DNA of 64,000 bases from an uncultured Acetatifactor sp. (lineage in GTDB: Bacteria > Bacillota > Clostridia > Lachnospirales > Lachnospiraceae). The notes beneath the pieces were generated by a model. The model was not told where the DNA came from and made no database searches. It worked only from the letters and a program-made list of their open reading frames with translations. This document shows, one piece after another, positions 16,966 through 24,968 of this stretch; within the stretch, counting starts at the first letter, position 1, and each line of letters starts with the position of its first letter. The DNA is taken from NCBI GenBank assembly GCA_947625475.1, contig CANQOL010000003.1, forward strand, positions 1-64,000, in the 5' to 3' direction. The translations under genes and the position numbers were made by a program.

Positions 16966-17003
16966 ATGTTTGAAAATCCTGACACAGAGAGGTTGTACAG
17001 ATC

Positions 17004-19514
17004 ATGAAAAGAAAATGGCCAAACAGACTTTGCCTGGCGGGGGCTTTTGCCGTCCCGGCGGCCGTTATGTTTGCCCTGTTCATCGCAAACAGTATCTTCC
17101 CCTTTGGAGACCGGAGCTTTCTGTTCTCCGATATGTATCACCAGTATATGCCCTTTTTCACAGAGTTTGTGGACAAGGTGCGGGCCGGGGAGAGCCTTGC
17201 CTATTCCTGGAAGGTGGGGCTGGGCTCCAATTTTCTGGCCCTGTACGTGTATTATCTGGCCAGCCCCTTCCACTGGCTGGCATTTCTGGTGCCCAGGTCC
17301 TTCCTCATGGAGTTTATGAGCTATCTGGTGATCTTTAAGATTGGGCTGTGCGGTCTGACCTGCTGCCTGTATTTAAGAAGACATTTCGCGTCCGAGAGCC
17401 CCGCAGCCGTGCTGTTTGCCTGCTTTTATGCCCTGTCCGGCTTTCTGGCGGCCTATAACTGGAACATTATGTGGCTGGACTGCGTGGTGCTGCTGCCCCT
17501 GATCGTGCTGGGGCTGGAGTGCCTGGTGAAGGAGGGGAAATGCACCCTCTACTGTGTGACCCTGGCCCTGTCTATTTTCACCAACTACTATCTTTCCATC
17601 ATGATCTGCATCTATCTGGTGCTCTATTTTCTGGTGCTTCTCATCTCCGAGAGGGGAGATATGCAGACGGTTCTGCGCTTCCTCTTTTACTCTGTCCTGG
17701 CGGGGGGAATGGCGGCCATTCTGCTGGTGCCGGAGGTCTGCGCCATCCTGGTGACGGACTTTGGATACAGCTACCTTCCCACCAAGCTGGAGAGCTATTT
17801 TCCCATTTTGGATGAGCTCGCCAGGCACTGCATGGGGGTGTTCACCGAGAGAGGGCTGGAGCACTGGCCCAATATCTACTGCGGCACGCCGGTATTTCTG
17901 CTGATCCCTCTTTTTGCGGTCAATCCGGGAATCCCGATGCGCAGGCGCTTTGGAGGTCTTCTGCTGGCGGGAATCTTTCTGGCCAGCTTTTCCACCAACA
18001 TACTGGATGTGCTCTGGCACGGCATGAACTATCCGGATTCTCTGCCGGCCCGCCAGTCCTACATCTATATCCTGCTGGTGCTGACCATGTGCTGCGATTC
18101 CTTCCTGCATATCCGGGAGCTGGAAAAGCGGCAGATCCTTACCGGATATCTGGCGGGGACAGTGTTTTTGCTCTTCTGCGAAAAGTTTGTGGACAATGAG
18201 GATTTCTCCCCGGGGCTTGTGCTGGGGAACGTGGTGTTTGTGACCCTCTATGCAATCCTTCTGTATTTCTACAGGACCCGTTCCTCCAGGGAGTGGAGAA
18301 GGGCGCTGGGAGGGGCGGCCCTTCTGCTGGCGGTGCTGGAGCTTGCGATCAACACCGCGGTAACCAGCGTGGGAACCACGGGGCGGGCCGCCTACCTGGA
18401 TGAGCTGCCAAACTATGCGGAGCTGTACGCCCAGGCACAGCAGAAGCAGGAGGGCTTTTTCCGGGTGGAAAAATTTGCCCGCAAGACCAAGAACGACGGG
18501 ACCCTGGCGGGATATCCCACAGCCTCTCTCTTTTCCTCCACCATGAATTCCTCTGTGGCGGACCTCTATGAGAGGCTGGGAATGCGCCACAGCAAGGTAT
18601 ACTACTGCTATGACGGGGCCACCGGCCTGACCTCGGCCCTCCTGAATGTGAATTATTTGTTTGAGGAAGTGAGCGGAAAGGAGGATCCGCCCAGTCAGGA
18701 GAACGGTCTGTACACCCTGGCAGACACCAGGGGGAATGTCCGGCTCTATGAGTGCAGCTACACGCTGCCCTTTGGCTATGTGGCCCCGGCGGGCTTCGAT
18801 CTGCCGGAGGGTTATCAGAACAGCCCCTTCCGGCTTCAGAATGAGCTGGTGGAAGGCCTTGGGGTGGAATCGGCCCTGTTCCGGAAGGCTCAATGCTCCC
18901 AGGATGGGGACGATGTGAAGCTGACCGCCGGCGCCGACGGGTATTATTATATGCTGGTGAGCCAGTCCGGCACTGCCAAGATCGACGCGGATGGGAGCTT
19001 TGGAACCAGAAGCTACACGGATCTGAAGGTGGGCTCTATCCTGTATGTGGGATATCTGAAGGAAGGGCAGCAGGTAAGATTTGCCAACGCCGACGACGGG
19101 GACGATACCAGGAAGATACAGCTGGAGGCATACACCATGGATGAGAAGACTCTGGCCCAGGCCGTTGAAAGGCTTTCCCGGCAGCATCTGCGGGAGGTGA
19201 GCTATGACAGCTCTCACATCCAGGGCAGGCTGACTCTGGATGAGGCGGGGCGTCTGATCCTCTCCGTACCCTATGAGATGGGCTGGCAGGTGCTGGTGAA
19301 CGGGCAGAGAAGGGAGCCTGCGCTCTTTGGGGAGTGCTTTATGGCCCTGGATCTGGAGCCGGGAGAATACGAGATCTCCCTCTCCTATCGGCCTTACGGG
19401 CAGCAGGCGGGTGTGTGGATCAGTGCGCTCAGTGTGCTGGTGTTTGCGGGGGTGAGAATTCTGCCCCGCCTCAAAAAGAGGAAAGTGAGGGAGAACAAGG
19501 AGGAGAATCAATAA
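17004..19514 (+). CDS. YfhO-like multi-spanning membrane protein (GT-C type)
   Basis: An 836-residue membrane protein with about 12-14 helices in the first 480 residues, a large extracytoplasmic domain (about 480-800) and a last helix before a basic tail. The early FSDMYHQYMPFF segment sits in the first external loop, as in YfhO proteins, and KVGLGSNFLALYVYYLASP is typical of that family. B. subtilis YfhO is needed for glycosylation of lipoteichoic acid by presenting lipid-linked sugars outside the membrane. A similar glycosyl transfer role is likely, but the acceptor is not known. It starts 38 bp after GH95. Confidence 0.88.
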   Translation: MKRKWPNRLCLAGAFAVPAAVMFALFIANSIFPFGDRSFLFSDMYHQYMPFFTEFVDKVRAGESLAYSWKVGLGSNFLALYVYYLASPFHWLAFLVPRSFLMEFMSYLVIFKIGLCGLTCCLYLRRHFASESPAAVLFACFYALSGFLAAYNWNIMWLDCVVLLPLIVLGLECLVKEGKCTLYCVTLALSIFTNYYLSIMICIYLVLYFLVLLISERGDMQTVLRFLFYSVLAGGMAAILLVPEVCAILVTDFGYSYLPTKLESYFPILDELARHCMGVFTERGLEHWPNIYCGTPVFLLIPLFAVNPGIPMRRRFGGLLLAGIFLASFSTNILDVLWHGMNYPDSLPARQSYIYILLVLTMCCDSFLHIRELEKRQILTGYLAGTVFLLFCEKFVDNEDFSPGLVLGNVVFVTLYAILLYFYRTRSSREWRRALGGAALLLAVLELAINTAVTSVGTTGRAAYLDELPNYAELYAQAQQKQEGFFRVEKFARKTKNDGTLAGYPTASLFSSTMNSSVADLYERLGMRHSKVYYCYDGATGLTSALLNVNYLFEEVSGKEDPPSQENGLYTLADTRGNVRLYECSYTLPFGYVAPAGFDLPEGYQNSPFRLQNELVEGLGVESALFRKAQCSQDGDDVKLTAGADGYYYMLVSQSGTAKIDADGSFGTRSYTDLKVGSILYVGYLKEGQQVRFANADDGDDTRKIQLEAYTMDEKTLAQAVERLSRQHLREVSYDSSHIQGRLTLDEAGRLILSVPYEMGWQVLVNGQRREPALFGECFMALDLEPGEYEISLSYRPYGQQAGVWISALSVLVFAGVRILPRLKKRKVRENKEENQ

Positions 19515-19558
19515 AATAGACAGTGACAGGCCCAAGGGCGCTTCACCTTCCATGAAAT

Positions 19559-19656
19559 CGGCCATATATGGCCGGCAATGTCTTATGACATTTTGTACTA
19601 TCCTAAAAGGACCATAAATGGACTATCTGTAAGACTCCGCCGTCAGACGGAGTCTT
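19559..19656. promoter_or_regulatory. Cluster of dyad sites upstream of the XRE gene
   Basis: Three symmetric elements fill the 164-bp gap: a perfect 16-bp palindrome CGGCCATATATGGCCG (19559-19574); AATGTC-TTAT-GACATT (19577-19592); and a 9-bp hairpin with arms AAGACTCCG (19631-19639) and CGGAGTCTT (19648-19656). The hairpin has no T run. The palindromes are plausible operators for the adjacent XRE protein. No clear -35/-10 pair was found. Confidence 0.5.
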
Positions 19657-19678
19657 GCTGGTAGAGAAGGAGTACAAA

Positions 19679-19921
19679 ATGAAGGCTGAGCAGGCGGTAG
19701 TGAGACGTATTTTGGGACTGTGCCGTGAGAGAAATATCACAGTGAACGCTCTGGCGACTCTCTCGGCGGTGGCGCCGTCCACTCTCAAAAATATTCTCTA
19801 TGGGAACAGCCGGAACACAGGCATTGTGACCATCGCCAAGATCTGCAACGGCCTGGAGATCTCGATTGTGGATTTTTTCAGCGATAAAATCTTTGAATCG
19901 CTGGATCCGGAGATAGACTAA
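19679..19921 (+). CDS. XRE-family small DNA-binding regulator
   Basis: An 80-residue single-domain helix-turn-helix protein. LGLCRERNITVNALATLSAVAPSTLKNIL shows helices 1-3 of a Cro/CI-type HTH, followed by TIAKICNGLEISIVDFF, the usual fourth helix. ATG 19679 has a strong site, GAAGGAG, 6 nt upstream. It is the first gene of a run with the sigma factor (27-bp gap) and the anti-sigma-like gene. It probably binds the dyads just upstream and controls the locus (inference). Confidence 0.88.
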   Translation: MKAEQAVVRRILGLCRERNITVNALATLSAVAPSTLKNILYGNSRNTGIVTIAKICNGLEISIVDFFSDKIFESLDPEID

Positions 19922-19948
19922 AGAGGAAAGAGTGGGTTCGACTTACAG

Positions 19949-20476
19949 ATGATATCGGGAGACGAAGGGACAAGGGCTGGAGATAATATTGAGGCCGAGA
20001 GATTGATCCGGGAACTGTACGTACAGCAGTATGGATTCCTGGTAAACCTGATCTGCAGGGTGGTGGAGAGCAGGACCCTGGCAGAGGACATTGTTCAGGA
20101 TACCTTTTATGAGGCGCTGTGCAGTGCGGATATGCTGCGGAATCATCCGAAGCCGGTGGGATGGCTGGTGGATGTTGCGAAAAACAAGGTCAAAAATTAC
20201 CGGAGGCGGGCGCAGAACCGCACCACCGTGGAGCTGAGCGAGTGCGAGGAATTTCTTCCCTGCCTGGAGGAACGCTATAATGCGGCGGAGCTGCATCTGC
20301 TTTTGGAGAGCAGTCTTTCCCGGGAGGAGAGGCGGCTGTTCTATGATTTTTATGTGAGGGGATTCGGACAGGCGGATATGGCTGCCGCGGAGAATACCAC
20401 GGAGAGCGCCATCAAAAACCGTCTGTACCGCATCCGTCAGAAGCTGCGCAGGGCCATGAAGGAGCCGCCCGGCTGA
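19949..20476 (+). CDS. RNA polymerase sigma-70 family (ECF-type) factor
   Basis: A 175-residue factor. Region 2 is seen in IRELYVQQYGFLVNLICRVV and LAEDIVQDTFYEAL (the D-I/V-V-Q-D-T-F ECF hallmark), then GWLVDVAKNKVKNYRRR. Region 4 is near residues 115-168, with ENTTESAIKNRLYRIRQKLR as the recognition helices. The start ATG 19949 lacks a strong ribosome site close by; GAGGAAAGAG lies further up. It should drive transcription of target genes when released by the membrane protein encoded 161 bp downstream. Confidence 0.88.
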   Translation: MISGDEGTRAGDNIEAERLIRELYVQQYGFLVNLICRVVESRTLAEDIVQDTFYEALCSADMLRNHPKPVGWLVDVAKNKVKNYRRRAQNRTTVELSECEEFLPCLEERYNAAELHLLLESSLSREERRLFYDFYVRGFGQADMAAAENTTESAIKNRLYRIRQKLRRAMKEPPG

Positions 20477-20637
20477 AGGGCCGGCGGGTGACCGGGCGGC
20501 GGATTGGGAAAAGAGTGGATCGTGGGAAGTGGGAATTGTCTGACCTGTCAGCCGGCAGAGGGGAGCCGTTGGCTAAGGGGAGAAGCGGGAGAACCCGGCT
20601 CAGGAAGACCGGCCAAATCAGAAAAGGATGACAGAAT

Positions 20638-21720
20638 ATGACGAAGGGAAATCAGAACAGAGACGAACTGATCCAAAGTTTGCAGGAGAGGCTGCGGTGG
20701 TACATGTCGGAGGCCTCCGAGGAGGAGTTTGACGCCGATGAGGTGGAGGCCATCGGCAGGCTGCTGGAGGCAATGGATGGGGACAACTGGGAGAAGCCGG
20801 ATGCGGAGGCCGCCTATGAGAGGTTCCAGGCCTATTGCCGGGAGCGCGAGCTGGAGGAAAAGGCCGGGAGATATGCCTTTGAGGCCGGGACAGATTCCAC
20901 GGAGGAATTTTCAGAGGAACTGGCCCCGGAGAAAGCGGCGGGGAGCCTGGAGAGCGGAAGGGCTAAGAGAGCCGCCCGGGAGACCGAGGCCGGCAGAGCT
21001 TTGGCAACAGAGGATATATCCTCGAGGACGGATGCTGTGGGGACGGAGGTTCCGGCGGAAACGGATGCTGTGGGGACGGAGATCCCGGCGGAAACGGGGA
21101 AAAGGAGAAAGTCCGGGAAAAATCGGGTTCTTCGCAGGACCTGGGCGGCCGTCGCAGCTGCTCTGTGTTTGATGTTTTTGGGTGTTGGCGGCGTGTCAAT
21201 GGCTTTGAATGATGGAGGGTGGTTTTTGAAGTTGGGGGATAGGGATGATGGGGAAGAGTTGTTGGTTGTACCGAGTGAAGAACCAATTGAAATTTCATAC
21301 GATAGTGTATCTTATAATGGCTATGATGATTTACCGGCAGAATATCAATATTTGATCGATAATATAGATACAGAGAAGTATGGATTGAAATTGGAGTTAG
21401 TCGAGGTTACAACAGGTGTGGAACTTACAAAAATTACAGTGTATTTTGATGGAGAGAAAGATAAGAAATTAATTTTAGTATGTAATATTTTTTCTGAAGA
21501 AAGAGTAGCCTTACAGCGAAAGTCATATTGGCCGTTGGAGTTCTGTTATGAGAGAGAGAAAGACGGAGTAGTTTATAGTTATTACAAGGAATATACGAAT
21601 GATAAAGAACCCAATTATTTAATTACCTTTAATATAGAAAATGCGATATATTATATTATGGGCAATTTGAGTATTGATGATGTCGAATTGATTTGTTATC
21701 ATTTTGTGGAAAATATATAA
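20638..21720 (+). CDS. Single-pass membrane anti-sigma-like protein with AT-rich, DUF4367-like ectodomain
   Basis: 360 residues. A charged cytoplasmic part (1-165) is followed by one helix (about 168-190) and an outer part (about 195-360). The outer part ends ENAIYYIMGNLSIDDVELI, like the DUF4367 domain found in clostridial anti-sigma proteins. The cytoplasmic half uses GC-rich codons like the rest of the window. From about 21200, just after the helix, the DNA turns strikingly AT-rich. This looks like a chimera whose sensor domain was exchanged. The cytoplasmic part has an in-frame 33-bp tandem repeat. It is expected to bind the neighbouring sigma factor (inference from order). Confidence 0.75.
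   Translation: MTKGNQNRDELIQSLQERLRWYMSEASEEEFDADEVEAIGRLLEAMDGDNWEKPDAEAAYERFQAYCRERELEEKAGRYAFEAGTDSTEEFSEELAPEKAAGSLESGRAKRAARETEAGRALATEDISSRTDAVGTEVPAETDAVGTEIPAETGKRRKSGKNRVLRRTWAAVAAALCLMFLGVGGVSMALNDGGWFLKLGDRDDGEELLVVPSEEPIEISYDSVSYNGYDDLPAEYQYLIDNIDTEKYGLKLELVEVTTGVELTKITVYFDGEKDKKLILVCNIFSEERVALQRKSYWPLEFCYEREKDGVVYSYYKEYTNDKEPNYLITFNIENAIYYIMGNLSIDDVELICYHFVENI
21028..21093 (+). repeat. 33-bp tandem repeat inside the anti-sigma-like gene
   Basis: Two copies (21028-21060 and 21061-21093) differ at a few bases and encode TDAVGTEVPAE and TDAVGTEIPAE. The repeat is in frame and lies in the linker before the membrane helix, so copy number could change linker length. Confidence 0.85.
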
Positions 21721-21812
21721 TTTTTTGCGACTTTTCTTATTTTGTGTACATATATAAATGTAAGGGATAAAGGGGAATTCTCATCAAACAAGAGAAAGGT
21801 TGGTATGTACAA

Positions 21813-22340
21813 ATGAGAAAAGCAAAACAAAAATTAATGTGCGCTGTATTAAGTATGCTTGTATTATTTCAGGCCATAGGGATAACAGGAATGGCGGAAG
21901 AATACGATATTAAGGAATATGATAATATTTCATTCGGAGAAAGCTCATTGGTAAATTATCCCGAACTTGTTGCTACATATGGTACAGTATCACTGACTAG
22001 TGATGGTATTATAGATGCGACAATTGTATTAAGTTTTGATAGTACAGGATTAATAGCTGAGTTTTATACTGTTATGAGTGGTGTCGCTACGGTAGTAGGG
22101 GTAAAGAGTATTGTTATTTCCAAACAGGAATGGTATGGATGGAAGACTGTTATTACTTCTGGTGGAGGGGAGGATTCTAACAAGGCGTCCCATGGACATG
22201 GTATTTTATATAGTGGTGCGAAAGCTGGGGATGTTTACAAGGCGTCTTGTGTTCACTATGGAACATTAAAGTCAAACGGTGTAAGCTACGAGCGTCCTAA
22301 CGAGACCAGCGGTTTCACCTGCGTAGATCCCAATAACTAA
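21813..22340 (+). CDS. Secreted small protein of unknown function (possibly DUF6147-like)
   Basis: 175 residues with a classical signal peptide: basic start MRKAKQK, hydrophobic core to about residue 25, and a likely cut after GITGMA. The mature part is beta-rich, with SIVISKQEWYGWKTV, a Gly/Ser loop, then GDVYKASCVHYGTL and two Cys. It resembles small secreted Firmicutes proteins of the DUF6147 kind, but the match is by eye only. The DNA is AT-rich until about 22270, then returns to GC-rich. It follows the anti-sigma-like gene at 92 bp and may be a target or ligand of that system (inference). Confidence 0.65.
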   Translation: MRKAKQKLMCAVLSMLVLFQAIGITGMAEEYDIKEYDNISFGESSLVNYPELVATYGTVSLTSDGIIDATIVLSFDSTGLIAEFYTVMSGVATVVGVKSIVISKQEWYGWKTVITSGGGEDSNKASHGHGILYSGAKAGDVYKASCVHYGTLKSNGVSYERPNETSGFTCVDPNN

Positions 22341-22365
22341 GCTATCGTGAATCATTAACGATAGA

Positions 22366-22490
22366 TTGTAATCGCCGGCGGGGCGGGAAAATCATTGCTT
22401 AATTTTCGTGGATTGGGGAATTCGATGGAATTTTATGCTTGATAGATACTTTGGTGACAGCGTCGTATGCTGTGGGGCTGGCGATTACAA
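22366..22490. repeat. 125-bp segment bounded by 11-bp perfect inverted repeats
   Basis: TTGTAATCGCC (22366-22376) and GGCGATTACAA (22480-22490) are exact inverse complements. Inside lies a short hairpin ACAGC..GCTGT. It is preceded by a 7-bp hairpin (CTATCGT 22342-22348, ACGATAG 22358-22364) right after the secreted-protein stop. It could be a small non-autonomous element or a folded RNA closed by a long stem. No ORF is present. Confidence 0.5.
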
Positions 22491-22491
22491 G

Positions 22492-22526
22492 GAGGCGGCT
22501 GCCTGAATGGTTCAGGCGGCCGCCTC
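22492..22526. terminator. Strong hairpin without T run
   Basis: GAGGCGGCTGCCTGAA (22492-22507) pairs with TTCAGGCGGCCGCCTC (22511-22526): 16 bp with one T-G pair and a 3-nt loop. It is followed by TCTACGC, so it is terminator-like but not a classic intrinsic terminator. It lies 2 nt after the inverted-repeat segment. Confidence 0.55.
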
Positions 22527-22550
22527 TCTACGCAGGGAGGGTAATCAAAA

Positions 22551-22725
22551 TTTTGTGAGGCGAAGATCAAATCAAAAGGGAAATCAGAAAAGGTGTATCC
22601 CAGTCCCTTGACGCCAACCCTAAACTGTGGTAATCTAAGTTCAGGCTTAGCTGAAGCGGGCTGCGGGGCAGAAGCCTTTTTTCATAACAACTGCCGGGGA
22701 AACGCAGGAGAGCAGTCCCGGCGAA
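22551..22725 (+). ncRNA. Probable cobalamin-type riboswitch
   Basis: The sequence fits the order of cobalamin-riboswitch core elements: AAAAGGGAA (22575), GGTG (22592), TCC, ACTGT (22624), a CTAAG..CTTAG hairpin, and the distal block CGCAGGAGAGCAGTCC (about 22703-22718), like the AGTCAGGAGACC box. ATTTTGT upstream and ACAAAAAAAT downstream can close the first stem. A terminator follows at 22755 before an ECF-type vitamin transporter gene, as expected for attenuation control. The canonical GCCACTG box is not exact, so a divergent or variant aptamer, or another ligand class, is possible. Confidence 0.5.
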
Positions 22726-22754
22726 CAAAAAAATAGAAGGAATGTTGCCGGGAA

Positions 22755-22790
22755 GGTATCTGTGTCCAGAAGGACAGGATGCCTTTTTTT
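22755..22790 (+). terminator. Attenuator terminator ahead of the ECF S gene
   Basis: GGTATCTGTGTCC (22755-22767) pairs with GGACAGGATGCC (22772-22783) with one bulged base, then seven T (22784-22790). It ends 30 nt before the start codon, so it must be bypassed for expression. This fits a riboswitch expression platform. Confidence 0.75.
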
Positions 22791-22820
22791 GTGGGAACAT
22801 ACGGGAAAGAGGTGTCTGCT

Positions 22821-23345
22821 GTGAAGATGAACATTCGAAACATGTGTATTTCTGCGGTATGTCTGGCTCTGTGCATGCTGCTGCCCTTTTTGACGGGACA
22901 AATTCCCCAGATCGGGAAGGCGTTGTCGCCAATGCATATTCCGGTGCTGATGTGCGGCCTGATCTGCGGCTGGCCCTACGGGCTGGCTGTGGGGTTGATT
23001 GCCCCGCTGCTTCGTTTCCTGCTCTTTGGGATGCCCCAGATCATGCCCACCGGGCTGGCCATGTGCTTTGAACTGGCCGGATACGGGGCTGTGTCCGGCC
23101 TGCTGGCCAGGCTGCTGCCCAAGAAGGTCCCCTATCTCTATCTGTCCCTGATCGGCGCTATGCTGGCGGGCCGGGTGGTCTGGGGTATCGCCCGGTTTGT
23201 GCTGGGGATGCTGGTAGGGCCCAGATTTACGCTGGCGGCATTTATGGCGGGAGCCTTCCTGGATGCCGTGCCGGGGATCATCTGCCATATCCTGCTGGTT
23301 CCGCCCGTTGTGCTGGGAGTGCGAAGGGCCCTTGACCGAATGTAA
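22821..23345 (+). CDS. ECF transporter S component (vitamin-binding subunit)
   Basis: A 174-residue membrane protein with about six helices. Its conserved pattern SPMHIPVLMCGLICGWPYG, then APLLRFLLFGMPQIMPTGLAM, is typical of energy-coupling-factor S components. Such subunits bind a vitamin and use a shared EcfAAT module encoded elsewhere. The riboswitch-like leader suggests a corrinoid or related cofactor, but the ligand is not proven by sequence. GTG 22821 is preferred (AGAGG 8 nt upstream); ATG 22827 is the alternative. It is a single-gene unit with its own terminator. Confidence 0.82.
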   Translation: MKMNIRNMCISAVCLALCMLLPFLTGQIPQIGKALSPMHIPVLMCGLICGWPYGLAVGLIAPLLRFLLFGMPQIMPTGLAMCFELAGYGAVSGLLARLLPKKVPYLYLSLIGAMLAGRVVWGIARFVLGMLVGPRFTLAAFMAGAFLDAVPGIICHILLVPPVVLGVRRALDRM

Positions 23346-23383
23346 ACCGTGCCGCCTGTGCCGGAATCCGGCCCCGGGGGACT

Positions 23384-23443
23384 GCGGCGCCTGCAGAGCG
23401 AGACATATCTGCACAGGCGCCGGGGCCCTTCGGGGCTCTTTTT
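23384..23443 (+). terminator. Terminator of the ECF S gene
   Basis: A first hairpin GGCGCCTG..CAGGCGCC is followed directly by GGGCCC-TTCG-GGGCTC (23423-23438) and five T (23439-23443). Confidence 0.8.
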
Positions 23444-23487
23444 CTGCGGTTTATTCAAATTTTTTGGTTTATTTCTTTGGCAAGCTA

Positions 23488-23496
23488 TGGTATGAT
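23488..23496 (+). promoter_or_regulatory. Extended -10 promoter of pyrH operon
   Basis: TGGTATGAT (TG at 23488, TATGAT 23491-23496) with only a weak TTTATT at the -35 position. It is 66 bp before pyrH and just after the previous terminator. Confidence 0.55.
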
Positions 23497-23561
23497 AGGA
23501 ATATGTCAGCAGCTGGCTGACGGTCGGCACAGAGAACAAGGACTTATGAAAGGTGTGGCGT

Positions 23562-24260
23562 ATGAAGAGAATTTTGCTGAAGCTGAGCGGTGAGGCGCTG
23601 GCGGGAGAGAAGAAATTCGGTTTTGACGAGGAAACGGTCAGGCGGGTAGCCCTGCAGGTGAAGGAGCTGGTGGAGGACGGGATCCAGGTGGGGATCGTCA
23701 TCGGCGGAGGCAATTTCTGGCGGGGGCGCTCCAGCGAGAACATTGACCGGACCAAGGCGGACCAGATCGGGATGCTGGCCACGGTGATGAACTGCATCTA
23801 TGTGTCGGAGATTTTCCGCTCGGTGGGGATGATGACCAATGTGCTCACGCCCTTTGAGTGCGGCTCCTTTACCAAGCTGTTTTCCAAGGACCGCGCCAAC
23901 AAGTATTTTGCTAAGAATATGGTAGTGTTCTTCGCGGGGGGGACGGGACATCCCTATTTCTCCACAGACACGGGGGTGGTGCTGCGGGCCGTGGAGGTGG
24001 ACGCGGAGGTGATTCTCCTGGCCAAGTCCATCGACGGGGTGTATGATTCGGATCCCCGGGTCAATCCGGCTGCCAAAAAGTACAGCCAGGTGAGCATAGA
24101 CGAGGTGATCGCCAAAAACCTCCAGGTGGTGGATATGACGGCATCCATTCTGGCAAGGGACAATCGGATGCCTATGCGGGTGTTCGGACTGAACGGGGAG
24201 AACAGTATTGTGAACGCTGTGAAGGGACAGTTTAGCGGTACAAAGGTTACCGTAGATTAA
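23562..24260 (+). CDS. pyrH: UMP kinase
   Basis: 232 residues, amino-acid-kinase fold. It phosphorylates UMP to UDP with ATP for RNA and cell-wall nucleotide supply. Motifs are RILLKLSGEAL (start of the fold), VIGGGNFWRG (phosphate loop), FFAGGTGHPYFSTDT and KSIDGVYDSDP. ATG 23562 with AAGGTG upstream gives the standard length; the frame's earlier GTG adds only three residues. It is first of the pyrH-frr-uppS-cdsA-dxr-rseP run. The usual upstream rpsB-tsf are not in the window. Confidence 0.97.
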   Translation: MKRILLKLSGEALAGEKKFGFDEETVRRVALQVKELVEDGIQVGIVIGGGNFWRGRSSENIDRTKADQIGMLATVMNCIYVSEIFRSVGMMTNVLTPFECGSFTKLFSKDRANKYFAKNMVVFFAGGTGHPYFSTDTGVVLRAVEVDAEVILLAKSIDGVYDSDPRVNPAAKKYSQVSIDEVIAKNLQVVDMTASILARDNRMPMRVFGLNGENSIVNAVKGQFSGTKVTVD

Positions 24261-24287
24261 AGCAGATGAAAGAAGGAGGATATGGGA

Positions 24288-24839
24288 ATGGATGAGAGAT
24301 TAAAGCAGTATGAGGACAAGATGAAGAAGACCTGCGAGTATCTGGAGGCGGACTACGCGGCCATCCGGGCCGGCCGGGCCAACCCTCATGTGCTGGACAA
24401 GCTGAGAGTCAACTACTACGGGACGCCTACCCCTATTCAGCAGGTGGGCAATATCACGATTCCCGAAGCCAGGATCATTCAGATTGCCCCCTGGGAGAAA
24501 TCCCTGATCAAGGAGATCGAGAAGGCCATCCGCACCTCGGACCTGGGGATCAATCCCTCCAATGACGGCAGTGTGATCCGCCTGGTGTTCCCGGAGCTGA
24601 CGGAGGAACGCAGAAAGGATCTGGTGAAGGATGTGAAGAAGAAGGCGGAGGAAGCCAAGGTGGCGGTGCGCAATATCCGCCGGGACGGGAACGACGCCTT
24701 CAAGAAGCTGGCCAAGGGGGAGATTTCCGAGGACGAGATCAAGCAGCTGGGGGACGAACTCCAGAAGATGACGGACAAATATGTCAAGAGCGTGGATGCT
24801 CTGATGGAGGCCAAGTCCAAGGAGATCATGACCGTCTAG
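24288..24839 (+). CDS. frr: Ribosome recycling factor
   Basis: 183 residues, standard length. It splits post-termination ribosomes together with EF-G. Features are [19 protein letters not shown], the hinge [16 protein letters not shown], the [18 protein letters not shown] helix and the end [23 protein letters not shown] 24288 is chosen because AAGGAGGA lies 7 nt upstream; ATG 24282 is too close to that site. It lies 27 bp after pyrH. Confidence 0.97.
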   Translation: MDERLKQYEDKMKKTCEYLEADYAAIRAGRANPHVLDKLRVNYYGTPTPIQQVGNITIPEARIIQIAPWEKSLIKEIEKAIRTSDLGINPSNDGSVIRLVFPELTEERRKDLVKDVKKKAEEAKVAVRNIRRDGNDAFKKLAKGEISEDEIKQLGDELQKMTDKYVKSVDALMEAKSKEIMTV

Positions 24840-24968
24840 GGCAGGGATGCGCAGACTGAAAACAGGCGGCCCGGCAGAGGGCCGCAAAGATAGGGGAGGG
24901 GTGGCGAAGACCGCCCCTTCTGACTGCCGGATAAACAAGGAAGGGGAGGCTTCGGAAAGAGGATCGGG

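Noticed and set aside
17373..19565. A 730-codon open frame antisense to the YfhO-like gene
   Set aside because: His/Gln-rich nonsense composition typical of antisense frames; no ribosome site.
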